Source: Peptoniphilus sp034090345 (GTDB taxonomy: Bacteria; Bacillota; Clostridia; Tissierellales; Peptoniphilaceae). Taken from it: a stretch of DNA of 6,876 nt. A model generated the notes under the pieces. It did no database searches. It was given only the letters and a program-made list of their open reading frames with translations, and had not been told where the DNA came from. The position numbers were made by a program, and so were the translations under genes. Location: the NCBI RefSeq assembly GCF_034090345.1, contig NZ_JAXDSS010000095.1, forward strand, positions 1 to 6,876. Reading direction: 5' to 3'. This document shows, one piece after another, positions 6,114 to 6,876 of this stretch (positions are counted from its first letter, which is position 1; every line of letters begins with the position of its first letter).

Positions 6114-6876
6114 TTAAAAATTAATATTTTCCCTATTCCCGGGATTCCTATTTATTATTAACAACAATATCAACAATGCGATAAACATTATAGTTGACAT
6201 TGCATTAATAGACGGATTTATACCTTTTCTCGCCATAGCATATATTGTTATTGATAGATTTGATACACCATGTCCTGTATTAAAATAACTTACTACAAAA
6301 TCATCAAGTGATAATGTAAATGCCATCAAAGCTCCTGTAACAATTCCCGGTCTTATCTGAGGAATTATAACTTTTGTTATAACTTGTGAGGGCGTAGCTC
6401 CCAAGTCAAGTGCAGCTTCTACGGTATTCTTATCCATTTGACCAAGCTTAGGTAAAACAGACAAAATCACATACGGAGTACAAAACACAATATGTGAGAT
6501 AGTCATTGTTAAAAGACCAAATCTCAAATGTAGAAAACCAAAAAGTCCCATAAGAGAAACCGCTGTTACAATGTCAGGATTCAAAACCGGCAAGTAGTTA
6601 ACATCTAATAACATACTTTTTTTAAATCCTCTCAACTCATTTATTCCTATTGCGGCAACAGTTCCCAATACAGTCGCGACTACTGTTGCTATTAAAGCTA
6701 CTATCAAAGTATTTTTTAAAGCTTCTAAGATAGTTGGGTCGGTAAATAAATTTTTATACCATTTCAAAGTAAACCCTGCCCACTTACCTTTTAACTTGGA
6801 ATCATTAAAAGAAAATACCATCAATGTAACTATTGGTGCATATAAAAATATAAAAATTAGAACGAGATAAAATTTA
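6114..6876 (-). CDS. potC: PotC, polyamine ABC transporter permease, 5' end cut by window edge
   Basis: PotC is one of two membrane permeases of the PotABCD importer. The frame stays open to the window edge and gives 253 visible residues. PotC is usually about 260-270 long, so only around a dozen N-terminal residues should be missing. The TTG at 6822-6824 could be read as a start but is not one: the 17 codons before it encode the expected first membrane helix, with YAPIV just ahead of VFSFND. Using visible numbering, membrane segments lie at about 2-22, 56-78, 101-121, 122-142, 175-198 and 224-243. The EAA loop that contacts the ATPase PotA is at 153-178 (EAALDLGA, then PQIRPGI), and the PotC signature SLDDFVVSYF is at 189-198. 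potB and potA are expected just outside the right edge. Confidence 0.94.
   Translation of the reverse strand, partial: KFYLVLIFIFLYAPIVTLMVFSFNDSKLKGKWAGFTLKWYKNLFTDPTILEALKNTLIVALIATVVATVLGTVAAIGINELRGFKKSMLLDVNYLPVLNPDIVTAVSLMGLFGFLHLRFGLLTMTISHIVFCTPYVILSVLPKLGQMDKNTVEAALDLGATPSQVITKVIIPQIRPGIVTGALMAFTLSLDDFVVSYFNTGHGVSNLSITIYAMARKGINPSINAMSTIMFIALLILLLIINRNPGNRENINF

Noticed and set aside
6822..6824. TTG as the start codon of potC
   Set aside because: The frame continues upstream to the window edge and encodes the conserved first transmembrane helix, so this TTG is an internal Leu codon.

Overview
The window is a compact, AT-rich stretch of a low-GC Gram-positive bacterium (Firmicutes/Bacillota). 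All seven genes lie on the minus strand. The gene order ctsR-mcsA-mcsB-clpC-radA and AGGAGG-type ribosome binding sites are typical of this phylum. The order with radA directly after clpC fits Clostridia or Tissierellia-type anaerobes (the Peptoniphilus/Anaerococcus/Parvimonas area is my guess, not shown by the sequence). No rRNA, tRNA, CRISPR array or mobile element was seen.

Read in the direction of transcription (right to left), the right end holds the tail of a polyamine ABC transporter operon: potC (permease, its first residues cut by the window edge) and potD (substrate-binding lipoprotein). It ends in a clear intrinsic terminator just after potD. A 165-base spacer follows. It contains a good sigma-A-type promoter (TTTACA - 17 bp - TATGAT, with an extended -10) and a tandem-heptad CtsR operator that touches the ctsR ribosome binding site.

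The left two thirds are the class III heat-shock/protein quality control operon: ctsR (repressor), mcsA (zinc-finger activator/adaptor), mcsB (protein-arginine kinase homologue), clpC (AAA+ unfoldase of the ClpCP protease) and radA (DNA repair ATPase, running off the left edge). The junctions are very tight (9-nt gap, 4-nt overlap, 2-nt gap, 29-nt overlap), so translation is probably coupled throughout. CtsR should repress its own operon.

The most notable observation is that the McsB homologue appears to be a pseudokinase. Nearly every recognisable phosphagen-kinase active-site residue is replaced, including the catalytic Glu of the NEEDH motif (here NDSDH) and the phosphate-binding arginines. 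The fold, the reading frame and the RDxxRA phosphoarginine-binding motif are kept. The ClpC in the same operon still has both glutamates used to dock phosphoarginine. This suggests a variant of the McsA/McsB/ClpC pathway in which McsB acts as a phosphoarginine reader, adaptor or scaffold rather than as a writer.
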